Both the position numbers and the translations under genes were made by a program. The notes beneath the pieces were generated by a model. That model saw only the letters and a list, made by a program, of their open reading frames with translations. It was not told the origin of the DNA and made no database searches. Shown here in pieces: positions 34,421-46,400 of a DNA stretch of 64,000 bases (within the stretch, counting starts at the first letter, position 1; each line of letters starts with the position of its first letter). Source of the stretch: Myoxocephalus aenaeus. Lineage: Eukaryota > Chordata > Actinopteri > Perciformes > Cottidae. The DNA is taken from contig JBAMJR010000053.1 of NCBI GenBank assembly GCA_038501785.1, forward strand, positions 1,496,001 to 1,560,000, written 5' to 3'.

Positions 34421-35097
34421 CGCTCTTCATATTGCATCACCTTTCCAAGGGGCAGCCCTGCACTTCCTGGCTCACGATCTCACGGGATAAATACAAACTA
34501 CAGTGCTTCTCATTGGTCAAAGTAGGAGCAGTGAATGAGAATAGCCTGCGTGAGGTAAGAAGTGACGCATGCCGTTTATAAAAACAACAGGAAGTGCATT
34601 ATTGTAGTTTGCCCTGTTTATTTAGCTCATTTACAGGACAGCAGCAGGTTGATTCAGTGTGACTTAACTTCCTGAGGATATAATCATCTCCAATGTCTTG
34701 TAACTTAAGAACTTTTTAACGTTTTCTTCCCAAGTATTCCAGTTTGTAGTCATCTGCACGTCTACGTTTACATTGAAAACAGGAACCTCTAATAGCGAAT
34801 TAAACATACATTTGTGGCTTTGTGGGAACCTTTTGGCTTGAACTCAGTTCCCACATTGTAAATAAGAGCAGCAGTCTGTGTGTATGAACAAACAGTTATG
34901 GGAACTGACGTGCTGCTACATGTACAGCATACCATGTGGCCATGAAACACCCACAATTCTGCTCGTAGGACACGTAAAATGCTTGACACGAGCATGAAAC
35001 ATGGCTCACGCACACACAAAGACACACTTTGCTGTCTTGCCAAAGGGTGTCGCTGTCTCATACAGCAGTAATTGTTTTTTTTAAATGCAGTTGTAGT

Positions 35098-35175
35098 TTA
35101 CTTGGTGGAGAGGCAGTTTTGTGATGGGAAGGTTGCCAGTTCAAATCAAGTAGGATGATTCTTGGAGGTGACGCC
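35098..35175 (+). repeat. possible tRNA-derived SINE head
   Basis: TGGTGGAGAGGCAGTT (box A-like), then GGTTGCCAGTTCAAATCAAG (box B-like) 21 bases on, as in tRNA-derived fish SINEs. The body is not recognisable. Confidence 0.35.
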
Positions 35176-35884
35176 CTGCTCCATGTTGAACAGCGTCTAC
35201 TGCACGAACACTGTCTTCATTGAAATATTGGTCAAGGCTTGCATCACACCACCACAGTGGCTAGCTCTTGTCTCACTTCCTCCAGTCGGAGCCAGAAATG
35301 AAAGACGAGCCCGACCTGAAGTATCTACTCTTACAGCAGTTTCATCTGTCAGCTCTTGGCTCTGTTCACTCAATGGGGACATTTACTCTTACATTTCATT
35401 TGGACGCACCCAGTCATCCTATCAAGCCTGAATGAGGGTTTTTTTTAAGTTTTTTTATGGATGATCACTCCCAGAAGAGCGTTTTTAAACCCTGTGGTGA
35501 TCAGTAGGAGTTCATAGTATGACATGGTGTCAGCGAGCATGTTCACACAGTTTGTGTTTGTCTGTGCACGCTCGCACAGGCAGATGTTTCGGCAGCCAGT
35601 CAGCATGGGTCAGGATGTGCTGGTGGTGTAAAACATCAGGGAAGAGTTATTACCACTTCCTAGTACTGTTTGTGTCTTTTTCATATTTTTCATGGTGATT
35701 TATCCCACTTCAAAACTGAATTTCTAGCCATTTGAGAGCAGCAGAAACAAACAGTAAACACAACACCGACATATATGCATATTGAGAGTTCATTCGGCGA
35801 ATTCATTAGCAGGTTTACTCATTTGCACACACAGCAGATGGCATTCATTTGAGTCATGTTTCTGGTTAACTGACCAAATCCAAT
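35176..35884. other. ntf3 upstream or intronic DNA, nothing recognised
   Basis: The 89-codon plus-strand frame at 35162-35431 begins within the SINE-like unit and has no splice support. Confidence 0.45.
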
Positions 35885-36125
35885 AATCACCCTCCCTTTA
35901 GCTCTGTTTTGGTCTCCACCAATTCCTGAGAAATACCTGTCTCTTTAGCGGCTAATTGTTCAGCTACATTCACCGGCTAGCTGCTAACTTCATGTGTCTG
36001 TCGTTTGGTGCTGGGAGAAACCACTGTTCACTAGAAACCACTCCTTGATGCGGATGAAAACGATACGGATGAGAGCGGTGAGACTGAATCAAAGGTACGG
36101 TTAATCTTGGAGTTAAGGCAAAGAT
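35885..36125 (+). repeat. dispersed repeat family A, copy 2
   Basis: TAGCTCTGTTTTGGTCTCCA, AATTCCTGAGAAATACCTGT, CGGCTAGCTGCTAACTTCAT, GTTTGGTGCTGGGAG and GATGAGAGCGGTGAGACTGA. Same order as at 8435-8650. Confidence 0.6.
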
Positions 36126-36284
36126 TAGTTTAATAAAAAACCTCTCTGTTTATTTTTTATTTTGCTAGCTTATACAAAAAGTACAGAGCCAATGTCAAAT
36201 AGGGCGCACAACACTCACAGGACGTACGGCACTTTCCTCGGGTGAAATACCAGTTTTAGCGAGTTCACTGGGTTCATTACTACC

Positions 36285-36370
36285 ATAGACTTTATAAAAT
36301 ACGGACATGGTCTCCGTGACGTCACCCATAGCTTTGTGAATAGCCGTTGTGAAGCTCAAAGTATCTTGGA
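36285..36370 (+). repeat. dispersed repeat family E, 5' fragment
   Basis: CATAGACTTTATAAAATACG, GGTCTCCGTGACGTCACCCA and GTTGTGAAGCTC match the start of 16078-16460. Confidence 0.6.
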
Positions 36371-37491
36371 TGTGACGACACAGCCTAACTCACGAAACAT
36401 GGACAGAGAGGTGGAACGGATGTGGTTGGTCGCCATTCAAATTGTCACGTAATCCATTGTTGATAAAAACATCTTCTTTAAACATGCAGAGACACTGCGT
36501 GCCACAATAACGAAGGCACATTCCATATGTTTGGTAATCCTCTTCTGTTTCAAAGCTGTTTCAAAGTAACTCTCCATTCTCTCTTCAGCACATTTATTGC
36601 AAAGACGCTCCAGCACATCAATGTCTGGTTTCTCCTCAGCTGTCTAGACGGATCATTTTTCTCTGCCTTATAGCCAACAGTACAGTAAAAACAATGGAAC
36701 CATGACGCTTTCCCTTTCAACTCTTCAGGTGCTTTACGATCCTCGGAGACAAGTTGTTTTATTGTGGCCGAAATAACTAGTTGGTTTGACGCACTAGAGA
36801 GTTCACCACGAGGGGTTTTAACAGCTGTGACCACTCTAAATATTACCCTTGAAAAATGATGTATGCACAGTCGTACAGTATTTCTCCGCTTGAACACAAG
36901 GACATGCTAACCAGTATGTGCTTGCTTTAATATTTATATTCTTTTATTATGGGCTGTCGATCCTGGCTTGACATTACCTCTGATTTATAAACAGCAGCAT
37001 TCCCTTGAAGAAAGATGTATACACTCTATGACAAGGTCAAAGGACAAAAATCCGGTATCAGCATACTTCTCTCATGTGTCACCCCATGTAATTATAGTAT
37101 TCCCACAGAAGCAGATGGTGATGCACATTTCATGTTTCGCATAAGTTGTTGTTTTTGTTGCAATGCAACGCACACACGCCAACGCGTTCTCACGCCTGAG
37201 TTGTCAAACACCAAACGCCAGAGGCCCTGCGCTTCAAACTATGACACTTGAGTTCCCCCTCGAGCTACAGGTTGTTTTCTTTCTATTCAAAATAACCTTT
37301 GGTGTTCACAGGAAATGCAGTTTCCTCGAGTCACATGGATGCATATAATGGACAAACAGATGGCTGCGAACATAAAGAGGTGAATTGTTCCCATCAGCAA
37401 AGTTATGGCTGGATGATACAGCTTTTGGAGGGAGGGAGGGGCATCTGTTCAGCAACAATGTCACCTTACGATCAATGGCTCAGAAATGACA

Positions 37492-37492
<1 letters not shown>
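36371..37492. other. no gene seen
   Basis: A 115-codon minus frame at 36550-36897 shows no motif or splice support. A short GGGAGGGAGGGG run lies at 37429-37441. Confidence 0.45.

Positions 37493-37583
<91 letters not shown>
37493..37583. repeat. (CA)n microsatellite, 91 bp
   Basis: About 45 perfect CA units, the longest simple repeat in the window. Confidence 0.97.
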
Positions 37584-37585
<2 letters not shown>

Positions 37586-38104
37586 CTGTTTCTGTTGAAA
37601 GAGAAGTATACATTTGAATATTGGAAACACTGCTCAAAGTCGTGCACAAACTCGTACTTCTACATTCTCAAGGACTCTCATTGTCTCCTTGACACATACC
37701 GTAACCCTGACGCTACGTGTTAACCCTCAAACAACCCCTTCTTCATTGAGTCATAATAATATTAACACACCGACGTAATGCACACACCCACACTGTTGCA
37801 ACGTTAGTCGCGTTTAAGCATCCATAAATCCTCTCACTTTTTTACTTCGATGCATTCCTCTTTTTGTGGGTTGCATAAGTCAAGAAACTTGTCACACGTA
37901 GTCACGATAACTAATATTTTCATAAAATGTGCAATGTCCGCAAAACATCCAAGTGTTACAGTGGAAAGGAAACAAGATAAGATGTGGGTGACATTCTTGT
38001 GTAAACAAACACAACCGGCAACGTCAAGATCAGCAAACGTGATCAAGGTCATGACCACGTATCGTATGATAAGTCGATATACTGCAGTAATTATTGTGAC
38101 AGGC

Positions 38105-38409
38105 CTAGCTACATGCACGCTCGTTAGCTTATACCGCCCCCTTCTGAGAATCTCCTCCCACGACTTAAGAACTTGTGCCGTACTCTTCTCCTAAGCCATT
38201 TCGAGCAGACTGGGCTTTTTCGGGCGGTGGGCTTAAAGAGACAGGCGCTCGAACGGCGTGTCTCAGACAGAGGGGGAATACAGGTCTATTCAAAAAGGCA
38301 GTCTGAGAAAGATAATGTGTTTTTCGAGCGTTAAAGAATGTAAACATGTTTTAGTGGAAACCAAAAATACGAGTATGAGCCTGAAAATGAGTATGATATA
38401 TCCCCTTTA
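38105..38409 (+). repeat. dispersed repeat family C, copy 2
   Basis: Ordered match to 13600-13925, including GGGCTTAAAGAGACAGGCGC, CAGACAGAGGGGGAATACAG, GTGTTTTTCGAGCGTTAAAG and ATATCCCCTTTAA at the end. Confidence 0.65.
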
Positions 38410-38774
38410 ATCAAATTAAAAGCAGCATTTGCTTTCTAAATGACATCAAATATGAATACATTGTATTCATATTTGCCTTGCAACTCAGCCTGGAAATATG
38501 TCCTTAAGAGAAGCAGATGTTATCAGCCACAATGGCATTTTGACAATTTGACACACTTATTGTGACACAGCCTTTGAGTTTTTAGCTACATTTATTTGCC
38601 TCTGCTTTGGTGATTAAATCCAAATGTATGAATAAGGATCTCTCTGTTAATCAGGCGCCTGGTCCATGAAATCTGCATCTATTGAGGCAAACTAATTTCC
38701 CCTCTTGCCAATAGAAGCCCTGATGGTAGTTTATGGTGTTGACATTCAGACTTGTGCAGGCTAACAAAGCACAG

Positions 38775-38775
<1 letters not shown>

Positions 38776-38856
<81 letters not shown>
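38776..38856. repeat. (GT)n microsatellite, 81 bp
   Basis: About 40 perfect GT units. Confidence 0.97.
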
Positions 38857-38857
<1 letters not shown>

Positions 38858-41800
38858 TCCTGTGATTCTATGCTTATTGTTCAGGAGTCCGCACAAGGAC
38901 GCGGAAATGAGGAAAGATCTCCCCGCTGAGGACACTTTGACCGTCCTCACCTCCACAAAAAGTTATTTTAAGACTTGGGTTTAGCGTTAGGTTTATAATT
39001 AGGTGTTGGGTTAACGTGAGGGAATAAATGTAGTCGTCGAAAGTCAAAGTGTGCGTGTGAGAGGGATGCTGGCAGATGTTAATGCTCCCGAAAGAAAAGA
39101 AACTATATCGGTGTGCCGACACAGATTGTCTGTTTCATAGGCATGAAGGTCAATAACAGAAATTATATTAATTTAACATACTATGACCACAGAGGCAAAC
39201 TCTTTTTGCTTATTTCCATGTCTTTCAGTCTGTGACAGGAGGCTGCATGGAGTCAATGCAATATAATATAATAATCAAGCTCAATATAATAAAATAGGAT
39301 AATCAACAGGATGTATAATGAGCTGATGGACATGGGAAAACATTATTTATTGCACACATTATACCATGTTATATACCATATTAAGTATTTATGAATGATT
39401 TGTAAACCTTTAAGAAATTGTTTGTAAAACATCAACAAACGTTGTTCATGGTTCATAATTGTTTTTTTTAACTAGTAGATGTGTAGTTGATGGCTATTAT
39501 AAAGTTGTAGCTGGTATTAGAATACTTAGTTAAATACTTTATAAAGATTCTGTACAAGTTATTCAGATAGATGGATTGGGAACATTTTCATTGCCTCGCA
39601 ACGTCTCAACATGGCGACGCCTGATCGCTTTGTCCATTTGTGCGGTTCAACCGCCACCCCACTCCTCATGATGACGGGCCGTTTCCAACTCTACAAAAAA
39701 ACAGTTTGTTTAAAGCCAACCCCAACCTTTCTTGTCTCTGCTGTCAGTTGCAACTGATATCCGATGAGGTTACAACCCGGCTGTTCCTCCAAAATGCCAC
39801 ATTTGGAAGCATTAAGCGTTCCTCATGGCTTGATGTCCGAGCAAGTCCCAGATTTCCTGGTGGATTTAAATGCTTCCCTCGGCCAAAAAAGGGACACGGA
39901 ACATTGTCTCCACCCACAGAGGGCTTTGTAATCCTTTTAGCTGAAACGTTACCCCCAATGAAACTGATTCAGAGCGTGGTGGTTGCACTGTGTTCGTACT
40001 GTAAACGACTAAAAGAGCAGGTTTGGGCAAGAAGAAACATCTGAAGCCTCGGGGGGACTCACTAAATTCCTCACATTCATCTGCAGGTCATCAGAGAGTC
40101 TGTGGAGTTTCCGTATTCGTGACTGAGTGCTCGTTACCTGCCGGTGGTTTTTAGGGTGAGGTGCCCGTCAGCATGGAGAGGGGATCCGACACAGCAGCAC
40201 GCGGGTTCACAAGAAAAAACTCACCGGGTGCCTGAGCGTTGTGCGTCACACTTAAAAGAGTAATTGCTCAAGGAAAATATATTTTCCATGTGATTTTCAG
40301 ATGGTACTGTGGCCTGAAAATAGTCACAGAAGTGCGTGGAACTGGAATGCAGGGTTTGGGGGCTTTGTCGTCCACCACAACGTACCTTGTGACTCCTGAT
40401 AATTTAACATGAATATTTGCTATTCTGTAGTTCTTCAACTATGTTGCCACAAGTATGTTAGCATGCAGATGTTAGCATCGGTGCGGCTACACAGGAGGCG
40501 TTTCTGTTTTTCAGTCGGCTCCATCACAAGCGTCTGGCAAGAACCGATCCGCTTCTATTTTAAATCAATCTAGCGAGGTCTGCAACAGATTGTGTCTTAG
40601 CCTCGCTGCACACGTATCGACAATTCTGTATTAAGCATCGCTCAGGTCAACTTGAGGACTTTTAGGTTGGTGGCTGAACATCGGGAAGTAGGCCTAATGG
40701 TTGTTATGGTTCAGTCAACACTGGAATTATATATCATGTGCATGTTAATGTCCTCTTCTACCTGTACTATTTCATGGGGAGATGCACATAAACGGTCCGG
40801 TTTTCAGCTGATAGGCTGGGACCTCTCAGTTTAATTTATATTTGCTATATGTTTATTGAAATGCTATCACGATGTGTTCAAATGTAATATGTAACATGGA
40901 GTTTTTTCAGAGGAATTGTTAACAGAGGTTAACTTCCTAGCACTAGCTCTAAGTCAATCATGTATTCCTTATCATTTAAATCATGTATGTAAATAAATTG
41001 AACTTCTTTGGGGCTGGCGGTATAAAGCCTTGCTGCCATTTATAGTTCTGAGAAAGAAAATCGGAGTCTGCATTAGACCTACAAAACAAATACAGTACTG
41101 TTTGTCATTACATCCCAAAAACCTGCACATGTCGGCACTTGCAACACATTTCAGTCTTTGCACACGTGCAGCAATAAATCCGATCCACCCTGGAACTTCA
41201 ATAAAGTGCAGCCTGGCAGACAAATCCAAAAGAGAACAGCAACCTCCAAGACATTGATATGCCTTCATGGACAAGTACAAGTTGTGTTTCTGACAGGGAG
41301 ACATATTTCAGACACTTGTATCTGCTGGCTGGTCCTCTCAGTCACCCAGAGCTCATAGACGAGGGGTTGGAACATAATTGACCGGTAAATTGAAAGATCC
41401 ACCTTAAGACTCAGACTCACTCACACACTTTGGCAATCCACTTCTCTCACACTCGGGCTGCTGACTCTATGATAACTCATCACCACAATGACTAAGGATG
41501 AAGTGTTGTATCTACCTTGATTCAATGACACACAAGAGACATTTGAGGAGAGGTCAGGGCTTGAGTCATTTGGATGAGGCGGTGGCAAAGGATGGAGAAG
41601 AGGAGAGGCTGGGACATGAGAAGGTGTGGAGGCAACAATGACAGGAGCGGAAGAAGCCATAATGGGGATGAAAAGCAATTACTCATCGGCATGTACGGTA
41701 TGTTGTGGAAATGTATTTTGTAATCTAGTTGGCTAATGTGTATTTTTTTGTTTGTTTTTCTAATTATAATTTGTTTATGTTGACTTGCTACAAATGACTC

Positions 41801-42869
41801 GTGTCTTGGAGCGCTCACGTGTAAAACGTGTACTTGTTCTTTACTGCTCAAATGCTGCAGATCCACAGCTTTATATTCACGACGTACAAAACATATCACC
41901 AAAAAAATTACATTAAAATAACAAGACGGAAATGAACGATCAGCAGGCGGTAAAAACGAAAGGAAAGACTTGCCGTGGCGCATTCAAGCAAGTAGAAATA
42001 GCTGCAAGACTTTGTAAAGCCATTTAGCAAGATCTGATGCAACTGTTCCCAGTGCATTTTAGGAAGAGCTCTTCGTAAAAACCCGGCTGGAGCAAAAAAA
42101 AAAAGTCCCTAGCTAAACCCCCGTTTCCAAAGTTACTACTCGAATCTAGGACTTAAGTTAAAATAGAATACCAGCAGCTGTGGCGTGTGTGCAATGTAAC
42201 AAGTGGAGCCATGGGCACAAACTGAGGTAAAACATGGGACAGGTGGTGCAAATACTTTCAAGTTTCTGTTTCCTCTCTATTCTTTCAATACTCTCTTCTT
42301 CTAACAGTTCTGAATTCTATCTTCATGATTTATATTCTTATTACAGAAGGCGTTATTCATTAACTTTAATCCAGTTGGTCGGGGTAGGAACACAATGTCC
42401 TGCTACACACTAAAAAAAACTAGCCTCCATCCCGAGACCCACGTTATATTTAACACATTGATCAGGAGCCGGAATGACCGCAGACGGCATCTGTGGGGAC
42501 ATCGCATCTAAATGATATGAAAGTAAAAATGTCCACGAAAAAAACATCAGATTTCACTTTTTGAAGAACAAAGCTTACAATGTTTGCCTCGCCCCTCCCT
42601 TTGCTCTCTTTATAGATAGGAGGAGGCTGAAGGCCGATTAGGTCAGTGTCCAGCCCGCCTCTGACATTATCCCCCTTCATGATCTCACATGCCAATCTGC
42701 TCATATTCATCCTCACCTCACTCCTCGTCCTTTTCTCGATCTGTCTGCGTCTAATACCCCGCTCTCACACCTCTGCACAGAAACAATAGAATATGATCAA
42801 TATCGCTTTTGCTATTTGAACATTGTTCAGCAAATCTCCCCAAACCCTTCATCCAGTGGAAGCGGCCTT
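38857..42869. other. non-coding, no gene seen
   Basis: Frames of 107-153 codons on both strands (39640-40044, 40981-41304, 41522-41983) have no recognisable domain, splice signals or codon bias. 38980-39020 contains GGTTTAGCGTTAGG-type phrases. AT-rich 39245-39420. Confidence 0.45.
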
Positions 42870-42871
42870 TA

Positions 42872-42899
42872 CACCGCCTTCCACATTATTAGGCAAATT
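42872..42899 (+). repeat. left terminal inverted repeat
   Basis: Matches the reverse complement of 44410-44437 at 26 of 28 positions. Preceded by TA. Confidence 0.93.
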
Positions 42900-42970
42900 G
42901 TATTTAAGGGTCATAAACATTCATTTTTTGGTTTTTCAATGAAACTCATGGATGGTATTGTGTCTCAGGG

Positions 42971-43000
42971 CTATTTGGATGATTGAAATCATCCAAATAG
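42971..43000. repeat. perfect hairpin inside the transposon 5' region
   Basis: CTATTTGGATGAT, loop TGAA, ATCATCCAAATAG: 13-bp perfect stem between the outer and inner left transposase-site copies. Confidence 0.9.
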
Positions 43001-43098
43001 TAATAATAATAATTAGTTTGCCAGGTGAGCCCAATCAAAGGAAAACTACTTAAGAAGGATGTTCCACATTATTAAGCAAGCTACATGTTTCAGGCAAA

Positions 43099-44112
43099 AT
43101 GGGGAAGAAAAAGGATCTCTCTGCTGCTGAAAAGCGGCAAATAGTGCGATACCTTGGTCAAGGTATCACAACATTGGATATTTCCAAAAGAATTGCGCGT
43201 GATCATCGGACGGTGAAGAAATTTGTCACCGATTCACAGCACAAGCGGGTTCGTTCAGACAAAGGCAAAATAAGGAAGATTTCTGCCAAACAAATGCGTA
43301 GGGTTAAGAGAGCAGCCACTAAAATGCCATTGAATAGCAGCAAACAGGTGTTTGAAGCCGCTGGTGCCTCTGGAGTCTCGCGAACTTCAAGATGTAGGAT
43401 GCTCAAGAGGTTTGCAAGTGTCCTTAAACCTGTTATTCGGCCACCCCTAAACCAAGCTCACAAGCAAAAAAGGTTGCAGTGGGCTCAGGACTACATGAAG
43501 ACTAACTTTCAAACTGTTTTGTTTACGGATGAGTGCCGTGCAACCCTTGATGGTCCTGATGGATGGAGTAGTGGATGGTTGGTGAATGGCCACCATGTCC
43601 CAACAAGGCTGAGACGTCAACAAGGAGGTGGCGGAGTCATGTTTTGGGCCGGAATCATGGGGAGAGAGCTGGTAGGCCCCTTCAGGGTCCCTGACGGTGT
43701 GAAAATGACCTCGGCAAAGTATGTCGAGTTTCTGACTGACCACTTTCTTCTGTGGTACAAAAAGAAGAACCGTGCCTTCCGTAGCAAAATCATATTCATG
43801 CATGACAATGCACCATGTCATGCTGCAAAGAATACCTCTGGGGCATTGGCTGCTATGGGCATAAAAGGAGAGAAACTCATGGTGTGGCCCCCATCTTCCC
43901 CTGACCTTAACCCTATTGAGAACCTTTGGAGCATCATCAAGCAAAAGATCTATGTGGGTGGAAGGCAGTTCACATCCAAGCAGGTGCTCTGGGAGGCTAT
44001 TATGGCATCCTGCAAAGACATTAAAGCAGAAACTATCAAAGAACTCACAAGTTCAATGGATGCAAGAATTGTGAAGTTGATATCAAAGAAGGGGTCCTAT
44101 GTTAACATGTAA
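43099..44112 (+). CDS. Tc1/mariner transposase (DD37E), full length
   Basis: A DDE/D transposase of 337 residues that would cut and rejoin the element ends at TA sites. Residues 1-110 form the paired-like DNA-binding region, with helix-turn-helix segments (EKRQIVRYLGQGITTLDISK, then RKISAKQMRRVKRAATK, then GVSRTSRCRMLKRF) and basic stretches. The catalytic core carries Asp144 (LFTDECRATLDG), Asp236 (FMHDNAPCH) and Glu274 (SPDLNPIENLW), with 37 residues between the second and third acid residues. A glycine-rich box GGGGVMFW lies at 177-184. No stop or frameshift. The start was chosen because MGKKKDLS matches the usual amino end of the family and follows the inner repeat by 18 bases. DD37E spacing fits the family described as TRT. 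Confidence 0.93.
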   Translation: MGKKKDLSAAEKRQIVRYLGQGITTLDISKRIARDHRTVKKFVTDSQHKRVRSDKGKIRKISAKQMRRVKRAATKMPLNSSKQVFEAAGASGVSRTSRCRMLKRFASVLKPVIRPPLNQAHKQKRLQWAQDYMKTNFQTVLFTDECRATLDGPDGWSSGWLVNGHHVPTRLRRQQGGGGVMFWAGIMGRELVGPFRVPDGVKMTSAKYVEFLTDHFLLWYKKKNRAFRSKIIFMHDNAPCHAAKNTSGALAAMGIKGEKLMVWPPSSPDLNPIENLWSIIKQKIYVGGRQFTSKQVLWEAIMASCKDIKAETIKELTSSMDARIVKLISKKGSYVNM

Positions 44113-44409
44113 CTTGACCTGTTAAGATGTTTTTGATTCAAACTTTTCTTGATTTCAGTAAATATGACCTCCTAATGCTGCAAATTCAACAAATGACAAT
44201 TTTTTGTTCTTTACAACCTATAAAATATCTTGAAACTCTGAAGTTCTGAAATTCTGCATAATAATTTGGAACACTCCATTTTGAGTTTTTTATTTTTGAA
44301 CAAAATACTGTTATTAGGAGGTTTGTTCAATAGAATTTGACTTATACTCTAACAGTTGATGACTTGAAAATGATACTGACTGACTGTGCATTACTATTTA
44401 GGAAAGTGT

Positions 44410-44437
44410 AATTTGCATAATAATGTGGAACGCGGTG
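44410..44437 (-). repeat. right terminal inverted repeat
   Basis: Reverse complement begins CACCGCGTTCCACATTATTA. Followed by TA. Confidence 0.93.
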
Positions 44438-44634
44438 TATAAAGGTCCGGGTGTGCATGTGTAGCTTCCTAAACTCTTGTGCGTTTGCACATTTCCCTGG
44501 CCGTGTCCAAAATACCAGCGCTAATCATTCCCCCAACAAACAGTGCTGGGTGAATTGCCAGCACCCTTGGCTGGCCTGCTCTCCACGCTCACTGAAGCTG
44601 TTAATCTGATTCAAGGTTTAGAGCCGCCGCACAA

Positions 44635-44650
44635 GGGGGGGGGGGGGGGG
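44635..44650. repeat. poly-G tract (G16)
   Basis: Sixteen G in a row. Confidence 0.95.
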
Positions 44651-45745
44651 ATGCACATATTGTAAATGCAAAGTAAGCGGGGCACAATTACGAGACTGTG
44701 CTCCATGAGGTCCCATTTTATGCAAAAAAATTATAATAAGTGTCTCTTGCACGCAGTCTGGTGTGAGCCACAGGAGGAAGGGGCCTCTGAGCTTTTAACT
44801 CCTGAGGGATTGGTGCAGATAATCGTTCTCAGCGCGGCCGCGTCTTAGCAGGAGAACAGACAGGTTTCCTCAGCGGTGACGTGCTGGACGGACTCTATGC
44901 TTTTCATGTGCAGGTCAAGCGCCATTATATCATGTGCCGCTGCGGAGATCTATCCCCCGGGACGGGATTCATGCCACCGGGCAGGGAAGCTGTGTTCCCC
45001 CGTGTCCCATGATCACTCACTGTGGCCTTGTTTTCCACTGCAGTACATACATCATGCATCTCTATTGAAACCGCACAAACATGACTAGAAGTGGAGAGAA
45101 CTCAAAAATAACAGTTATACTGCCATAAATCATTAAAAATATATATCTTATGTCGAGTGACTGTTGGTCTCAGAGTCATTCGTGGCACAGAATAAAAAAA
45201 AAATGTTTTATCTGTTTAGTGCACACGGCATATTTTTATTTAACTATTGGATATCGCCCTATAAATACTTTTCACCCAGTCTTCATGGGAACTTTTGCTT
45301 TAATCTTGTCCCGCTCTCTGCTTCCTCTCTCCCTCCTCCCTCTCACTACCTCATCGAGCTGTGTTGCTTTTTTTCTCTGCTCTAATCTTCCACTGCAGAA
45401 CGACGACGCCAGTTGTGAAATTAAAAAGTAAAGATTTGGCTGTGTTTGGGGTTACCCCTCTCTTTGAATGGCAACGGTTTTGTCTTTTTATAAAGGAAAC
45501 ATTTCATCACAAACAAAGTCATGAAACAACTTCCTGAGCCAACACACCGCTGCATGCAGCAAGAGAGAGTGTGCGTGCGTATGCGTGTGTGTGTGTGTGT
45601 TGTCAGTGGAGCCTGTGGCAATGTAAGTCGGATCATGTCTGGATTTGTTGAGTTTGTGTGCGTGTGTTATTTTAGTGATCACCATTAGGAATTCAAATCT
45701 AACACACATGAAAGAGCGGCCTTAAATACACAGAGGGGAAACAAA

Positions 45746-45785
<40 letters not shown>

Positions 45786-46175
45786 CTCGTGTGAGCAAGA
45801 GCATGCACATTATCTCTCTAGATCCAAGTGTACTGTTTATTAGACCTGGTATCCTAGATCACAAGCAGGGTGACTCAACTTGTTCTGTTAATAAACTAAT
45901 ATTTAACTGTCTAGGAATCGCCTTCTGGGACATTTTTCTTTTAGTCTATTTTGATGTGTTTTATTTCATTTATCCTGGTCCCTTATTTACATTAAAAGTA
46001 CACACACAAAAATCCTATTTAGAATCAACTTATTTCCATTGTGAATTAGAAAATGGTTGGCTGGCCAACCGCCATCCTACCGTGGGCCAAATGTCGTAAA
46101 TTGAGTATCACTGAGCAATTAATGAATGAACAGCTGGTGTCTGTCAGACTGGTCTCCGTAAGGTTAACGACACGG
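44651..46175. other. no gene supported
   Basis: A strong acceptor ending at 45398 (ATCTTCCACTGCAG) is followed by ten codons (NDDASCEIKK) and a stop, which could be a terminal exon, but nothing precedes it. (GT)n tracts lie at 45582-45600 and 45749-45783. Confidence 0.4.
45749..45783. repeat. (GT)n microsatellite
   Basis: About 17 GT units. Confidence 0.95.
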
Positions 46176-46216
46176 CATTGTCTATTGCGCTTCGAGCGGA
46201 AGCGCAATAGACAATG
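46176..46216. repeat. perfect hairpin, 18-bp stem, 5-base loop
   Basis: CATTGTCTATTGCGCTTC, GAGCG, then its exact reverse complement ending at 46216. No coding sense. Confidence 0.95.
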
Positions 46217-46289
46217 GAAGCGCTCCCTGATCACTTTTGTTTTTGACGAATCACAAATATGTTTCCAATCTAGGGTGAAGGTCAAGTCT

Positions 46290-46365
46290 AGAGTGAGTCA
46301 GCATAGGACTTTAACCCAGGAGGCTGCTGTTCATGTCCCATGTTTGACCAAAAGACAACACTGAT
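46290..46365 (-). repeat. dispersed repeat family B, reverse fragment
   Basis: ACTTTAACCCAGGAGGCTGC followed by TGTTCATGTCCCATGTTTGA is the reverse complement of the CAC.GGGACA..AACAGC and CTGGGTGAAAG phrases of family B. Confidence 0.45.
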
Positions 46366-46400
46366 TTATTTCAATTCCACCCCGTAACTCAAGTACCAAA

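Larger units (their letters stand above)
42872..44437 (+). mobile_element. Tc1/mariner transposon, DD37E type, apparently intact
   Basis: The element is 1566 bp between TA dinucleotides (42870-42871 and 44438-44439). Terminal inverted repeats of 28 bp (CACCGCCTTCCACATTATTA at the left) differ at two positions. A second copy of the TTCCACATTATTA core sits inside at 43062-43080, and its inverse at 44254-44277, so each end has an outer and an inner site in direct orientation, as in IR/DR elements. It carries one intact transposase gene and no other frame. The intact frame and near-identical ends suggest a young insertion. Confidence 0.93.

Noticed and set aside
41522..41983. 153-codon minus-strand frame with Leu/Pro-rich segments
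   Set aside because: It comes from a purine-rich tract on the plus strand. No signal peptide logic or known domain.
43447..43944. 165-codon minus-strand frame
   Set aside because: Antisense shadow of the DD37E transposase gene.
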